Both the position numbers and the translations under genes were made by a program. Shown here piece by piece: positions 4,269 through 7,794 of a stretch of 7,794 nucleotides of DNA. Origin of the DNA: JAOTYV01 sp041557595 (GTDB taxonomy: Bacteria; Pseudomonadota; Alphaproteobacteria; UBA8366). The notes under the pieces were generated by a model. It saw nothing but the letters and a program-made list of their open reading frames with translations. It was not told the DNA's origin and ran no database searches. Position 1 is the stretch's first letter. Each line of letters opens with the position of its first letter. The stretch is taken from positions 1 through 7,794 of the forward strand of contig JBFFGE010000204.1 in NCBI GenBank assembly GCA_041557595.1, written 5' to 3'.

Positions 4269-7200
4269 ATGGCGGACCGGTCCACCCCTCTGACATTGCT
4301 GCGCAGCAGGAAGTTCCTGCCGCTCTTCACGACCCAGTTTCTCGGCGCCACCAACGATAACTTTTACAAGAACACGGTCTTCCTTCTGACCTCCTTCAGC
4401 CTCGCCAACCTGGCGGGTCTCGATGGTGCGATCCTGGTCAATATCGGCACGGCCTTGTTCGTGCTGCCGTTCTTCCTTTTTTCCGCCACCGCCGGGCAGA
4501 TCGCCGATAAATACGAAAAGAGCCGCATCATCCGGATCATCAAACTGTGCGAAATCGCCATCATGGCGATGGCGGTTTTCGCCTTCGCTCTGCAGGACGT
4601 TTACCTGTTGCTGGGCGTGTTGTTTCTCATGGGCGCACAATCCGCCTTCTTCGGTCCGATCAAATACAGCATCATCCCCGATCATCTGGCGGAGCAAGAT
4701 CTCGTCGCCGGCAACGCCCTGGTCGAAGGCGGCACCTTTCTCGCCATCCTGATCGGCACCATCGCCGCCGGCGTGATCATCGACGGCGCCGCCGGAACCG
4801 GACTGGAATTCGTCTCCGGCGGCTTGATCGCGATCGCCGTGCTCGGCTGGATCGGCAGCCGCTTTATCCCGGCGGCGGGCCCGGCGGATCCCGGCCTGAA
4901 GGTCAATTTCAATTTTCTGACCGAGACCTGGGCGTTGATGAAGCTCACCCGCCAGCGGCGGGATTTGTTCCTGATCATCATCGGCATCTCGTGGTTCTGG
5001 TTGTTCGGCGCCGTCTTGCTGACCCAGATTGCCCCGCTGTCGAATGACTATCTTCTGGCGGACGACAATGTCGCGACATTGCTGCTCGCCATCATTTCCA
5101 TTGGCATCGGCGCCGGATCGGTCCTCTGCGCCCGGCTCCTGAAGGGCGAAATCAGCGCGCGGCTCGTGCCGTTCGGCGCAATCGGCATGGCGGTCTTCAT
5201 GATCGACCTGTACTTCGCGTCCGGCGCGGCGGTCACCGGGACGACCGCGACGCTGCTCGACATTCCGCGGTTCCTCGATGCGCCCGAAAATTGGCGCATC
5301 TGCGCGGATATGGCCTTGGTCGCAATGTTCGGCGGTATCTTTACCGTGCCGCTTTACACGCTGATGCAGCATCGCGCCGATCCCACCCTGTGGTCGCGCG
5401 TGATCGCGGGCAACAACGTCCTGAACGCCCTGTTCATGGTGGTCGGCAGCCTCGCCGCGACAATCATGCTGGCGTTCGATTTCACGATCCCGCAGGTCTT
5501 CCTTGCGATGGCGTGCGCGACCGTCCTGGTCGCGGTTTATATTTGCAAACTACTCCCCAATGAACTGGTCAAGGTCGTGGCCGCGGGTGCAATGCGCCTC
5601 CTCTACCGGGTCGAAGTTAGGGGGCTGGAGCACTACAAGGCGGCGGGGGATCGCGCGGTCATCATCGTCAATCATGTCTCGTTCCTCGACGGCGCACTGC
5701 TCGCGGCTTTTCTTCCCGGGGCGGCCACCTTCGCCGTCAACACGCATATCGCGCGAAAATGGTGGGCGAAGCCCTTTCTCGATCTGATCGACGCACTGCC
5801 GCTCGACCCGACCAAGCCGATGGCGGCCAAATCGCTGATCAAGGCCGTCCAGTCCGGCAAGAAATGCGTGATTTTCCCGGAAGGCCGGATCACCGTCACC
5901 GGTGCGCTCATGAAGGTCTATGAAGGACCCGGCATGGTCGCCGAGAAGACCGGCGCGCCGATTATCCCGGTCCGTATCGACGGGGCGCAGTTCACCCCGC
6001 TGTCGCGGATCCGCGACAAGGTGCGAACGCGGTGGTTCCCGAAAATCACCCTCACCGTCCTCGAGCCGCAGGAATTCCAGATCCCGGATCATGTCCGCGG
6101 GCGCGCCCGCCGCGAAATGGCGTCGCTCCAGCTCTATGACATGATGACCGAAATGATCTTCGCTACCTGCAACACCGACATGACGTTGTTTCGGGCCCTG
6201 ATCGACGGGCGCAGCGTGCATGGCCGCAACTGCGCGGTGGTGGAGGATATCGAGCGCGCACCGCTGACCTATCAGGCGTTGATCACGCGCAGCTACGTGC
6301 TCGGCCGCCGCATTTCGGCGATCACCGAGCGGGACGAGCGGGTTGGCGTCCTCCTGCCGAATTCCGCCGGCGCCGCAGTCACCTTCTTTGCGCTGCAAGC
6401 GATGGGCCGGGTCCCGGCGATGCTGAACTTCTCCACCGGCCTCAACAACATGCTGTCCGCTTGTCGGACCGCACAGGTCGAAACCATTTTGACGTCGCGC
6501 CTGTTCATCCGCATGGCCAAGATGGAGGAAACGATCGCCGGCCTCAAAGAGGTTGCCGAGGTCGTCTACCTCGAAGACATGCGCAAACAGATCGGTACGC
6601 TGGACAAGATCTACGGAGTCGTCGCCAGCCGCTTCGCCGGACTCATCGGCCCGCATACGCGCAAGACCGCCGACGATCCGTCGGTCGTGCTCTTCACCTC
6701 CGGATCCGAAGGCCAGCCGAAAGGCGTCGTGCTCAGTCATCGAAACCTGCTGTCGAACATCCAGCAACTCGGCGCCAAGGTCGATTTCAATCCCACCGAT
6801 ATCGTGTTCAACGCCTTGCCGGTGTTTCACTCTTTCGGGCTCACCGGCGGCATGCTGCTGCCGGTTCTGTCCGGCATCAAGAGTTTCCTCTACCCATCGC
6901 CGCTGCATTACCGGATCGTTCCGGAGCTGGTCTACGACGTCAACGCGACCATCATGTTCGGCACGGATACGTTCCTCTCCGGCTATGCGCGCATGGCGCA
7001 TCCTTACGATTTCTACAGCATCCGCTACATCTTCGCCGGCGCCGAGCGGGTCAAGGACGAGACGCGCCGCGTTTGGTCGGAAAAGTTCGGGCTGCGCATT
7101 CTCGAAGGCTATGGCGCGACCGAAACCTCACCCGTGCTCGCGATCAACACGCAGATGCATTACCGGCCCGGGACGGTCGGACGGTTCCTGCCGGGAATCA

Positions 7201-7703
7201 CGCACCGGATCGAGGCTGTTCCGGGCATCGAGCGCGGCGGCAAGCTGATCGTGTCCGGCGCCAATATCATGCTGGGGTATCTCCGGGCGGAAAACCCGGG
7301 CGTGCTCGAACCGTCGGAAGACGGCTGGTACGACACCGGCGATATCGTCGAAATCGACGAAACCGGCTACATCACGATTGCCGGGCGGGCCAAGCGGTTC
7401 GCCAAGATCGGCGGCGAGATGGTCTCGCTCACCGCCGCAGAAGGTCAGGCCGCAACGCTCTGGCCCGATCACCAGCACGCGGTGGTCAGTGTTGCCGATG
7501 CGCGCAAGGGCGAAGCGATCATCCTCGTCACCGACAATCCGGAGGCCTCACGCGAAGCCTTGCTGGCGGATGCGCAATCGAAGGGTATCGTCGAGCTGAT
7601 GGTGCCGAAATCGGTCATCGTCGCCGAGGCGGTGCCGCTGCTCGGCACCGGAAAGATCGACTATGTCAGCGTCCAGGGGCTGGTCGAGAACGGCGGCGAC
7701 TAG
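4269..7703 (+). CDS. aas: Three-domain LplT-PlsC-acyl-ACP synthetase fusion (acyl-ACP--phospholipid O-acyltransferase)
   Basis: 1144 residues. Residues 1-430 are an LplT-like MFS lysophospholipid transporter: RKFLPLFTTQFLGATNDNFY, loop motif GQIADKYEKSR (76-86), and about a dozen hydrophobic segments. Residues 440-630 are a PlsC acyltransferase with NHVSFLDG (His469, Asp474) and FPEGRITVTG (536-545). Residues 640-1144 are an ANL adenylating domain: FTSGSEGQPKG (809-819), YGATETSP (948-955), YDTGD (1021-1025), GRAKRFAKIGGE (1039-1050) and the C-terminal catalytic Lys1129 in LGTGKIDY. In E. coli, LplT flips 2-acyl lysophospholipids inward and Aas re-acylates them using acyl-ACP made in situ. 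Here both are one membrane protein, a fusion known in other bacteria. All key catalytic residues are present. The start ATG 4269 has AGAGGA (4254-4259) at a good distance. It is the last gene of the tetR-hydrolase operon. Confidence 0.95.
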   Translation: MADRSTPLTLLRSRKFLPLFTTQFLGATNDNFYKNTVFLLTSFSLANLAGLDGAILVNIGTALFVLPFFLFSATAGQIADKYEKSRIIRIIKLCEIAIMAMAVFAFALQDVYLLLGVLFLMGAQSAFFGPIKYSIIPDHLAEQDLVAGNALVEGGTFLAILIGTIAAGVIIDGAAGTGLEFVSGGLIAIAVLGWIGSRFIPAAGPADPGLKVNFNFLTETWALMKLTRQRRDLFLIIIGISWFWLFGAVLLTQIAPLSNDYLLADDNVATLLLAIISIGIGAGSVLCARLLKGEISARLVPFGAIGMAVFMIDLYFASGAAVTGTTATLLDIPRFLDAPENWRICADMALVAMFGGIFTVPLYTLMQHRADPTLWSRVIAGNNVLNALFMVVGSLAATIMLAFDFTIPQVFLAMACATVLVAVYICKLLPNELVKVVAAGAMRLLYRVEVRGLEHYKAAGDRAVIIVNHVSFLDGALLAAFLPGAATFAVNTHIARKWWAKPFLDLIDALPLDPTKPMAAKSLIKAVQSGKKCVIFPEGRITVTGALMKVYEGPGMVAEKTGAPIIPVRIDGAQFTPLSRIRDKVRTRWFPKITLTVLEPQEFQIPDHVRGRARREMASLQLYDMMTEMIFATCNTDMTLFRALIDGRSVHGRNCAVVEDIERAPLTYQALITRSYVLGRRISAITERDERVGVLLPNSAGAAVTFFALQAMGRVPAMLNFSTGLNNMLSACRTAQVETILTSRLFIRMAKMEETIAGLKEVAEVVYLEDMRKQIGTLDKIYGVVASRFAGLIGPHTRKTADDPSVVLFTSGSEGQPKGVVLSHRNLLSNIQQLGAKVDFNPTDIVFNALPVFHSFGLTGGMLLPVLSGIKSFLYPSPLHYRIVPELVYDVNATIMFGTDTFLSGYARMAHPYDFYSIRYIFAGAERVKDETRRVWSEKFGLRILEGYGATETSPVLAINTQMHYRPGTVGRFLPGITHRIEAVPGIERGGKLIVSGANIMLGYLRAENPGVLEPSEDGWYDTGDIVEIDETGYITIAGRAKRFAKIGGEMVSLTAAEGQAATLWPDHQHAVVSVADARKGEAIILVTDNPEASREALLADAQSKGIVELMVPKSVIVAEAVPLLGTGKIDYVSVQGLVENGGD

Positions 7704-7778
7704 ATCAGCCTGGCTTTAATTGGAATCGATTGAAGGCAGAAAAGTTGATCGATCCTATATAGATAGAGCAGCCTATGT

Positions 7779-7794
7779 GCGCCCGAATGGGCGC
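7779..7794. terminator. Perfect 6-bp hairpin at the window edge, possible operon terminator
   Basis: GCGCCC (7779-7784), loop GAAT, GGGCGC (7789-7794). It is 75 nt past the fusion gene's stop codon. The window ends at the last stem base, so a following T-run cannot be checked. Confidence 0.4.

Noticed and set aside
4167..5372. 401-residue minus-strand open frame opposite the transporter domain
   Set aside because: The translation is highly charged low-complexity sequence typical of a shadow frame, and it runs across the junction of two real genes.
5550..7001. 483-residue open frame antisense to the Aas fusion
   Set aside because: It mirrors a strongly supported gene with intact motifs. Long antisense frames are common in GC-rich coding DNA, and the translation is rich in Arg, His, Asp and Gly with no recognisable domain.
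7724..7754. Short palindromes AATCGATT and GATCGATC
   Set aside because: 8-bp self-complementary words are frequent by chance and no further structure links them.
6461..7762. 433-residue plus-strand frame inside and past the Aas fusion
   Set aside because: It is out of frame with the adenylating domain and its translation is an Arg/His-rich shadow. It does not indicate a frameshift, because the main frame is intact to residue 1144.
7745..7794. Promoter-like AT patch and ATG 7775 as the start of a further gene
   Set aside because: TTGATC and TATATA are only 5 bp apart, other -35 options are poor, and just six codons are visible before the window ends. The hairpin across the same bases is the better reading.

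Overview
The window is about 7.8 kb of GC-rich chromosomal DNA, most likely from an alphaproteobacterium. Three things point that way: the codon and base composition, a full-length match to the CtrA response-regulator box (TTAA-N7-TTAAC) at 2436-2451, and an intergenic palindromic element at 321-386 that resembles dispersed repeats of Rhizobiales-type genomes. That last resemblance is from memory. I see no rRNA, tRNA, CRISPR array, insertion sequence or phage gene.

Layout. The left end holds the 3' end of a malate/L-lactate dehydrogenase (Ldh) family oxidoreductase on the plus strand. It converges on a complete fumarylacetoacetate hydrolase (FAH) family gene on the minus strand (448-1314). 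The 127-bp gap between them is filled by two palindromes. Diverging from the FAH gene is a 58-residue unknown protein (1373-1549) that may be translated from a leaderless transcript. It is followed by a protein-L-isoaspartate O-methyltransferase homologue (1587-2360) that carries an apparent lipoprotein signal peptide.

The 252-bp gap at 2361-2612 is the main regulatory region. It has a weak terminator candidate, three phased TTAA boxes including the CtrA-type site, an 8-bp inverted repeat, and a sigma-70-like promoter just ahead of the next operon.

That operon (2613-7703) has three tightly packed genes. The first is a TetR regulator with a WHG-type C-terminal domain. The second is an alpha/beta hydrolase whose start overlaps the regulator by 8 nt. 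The third is an 1144-residue protein that fuses an LplT-like lysophospholipid transporter, a PlsC acyltransferase and an acyl-ACP synthetase-like adenylating domain (the LplT-Aas system in one chain). Inferred function: lysophospholipid uptake and re-acylation, with a co-transcribed lipase/esterase-like enzyme, under a ligand-responsive repressor. A perfect 6-bp hairpin lies at the right edge and may be the operon terminator, but the window stops before any T-run could be seen.
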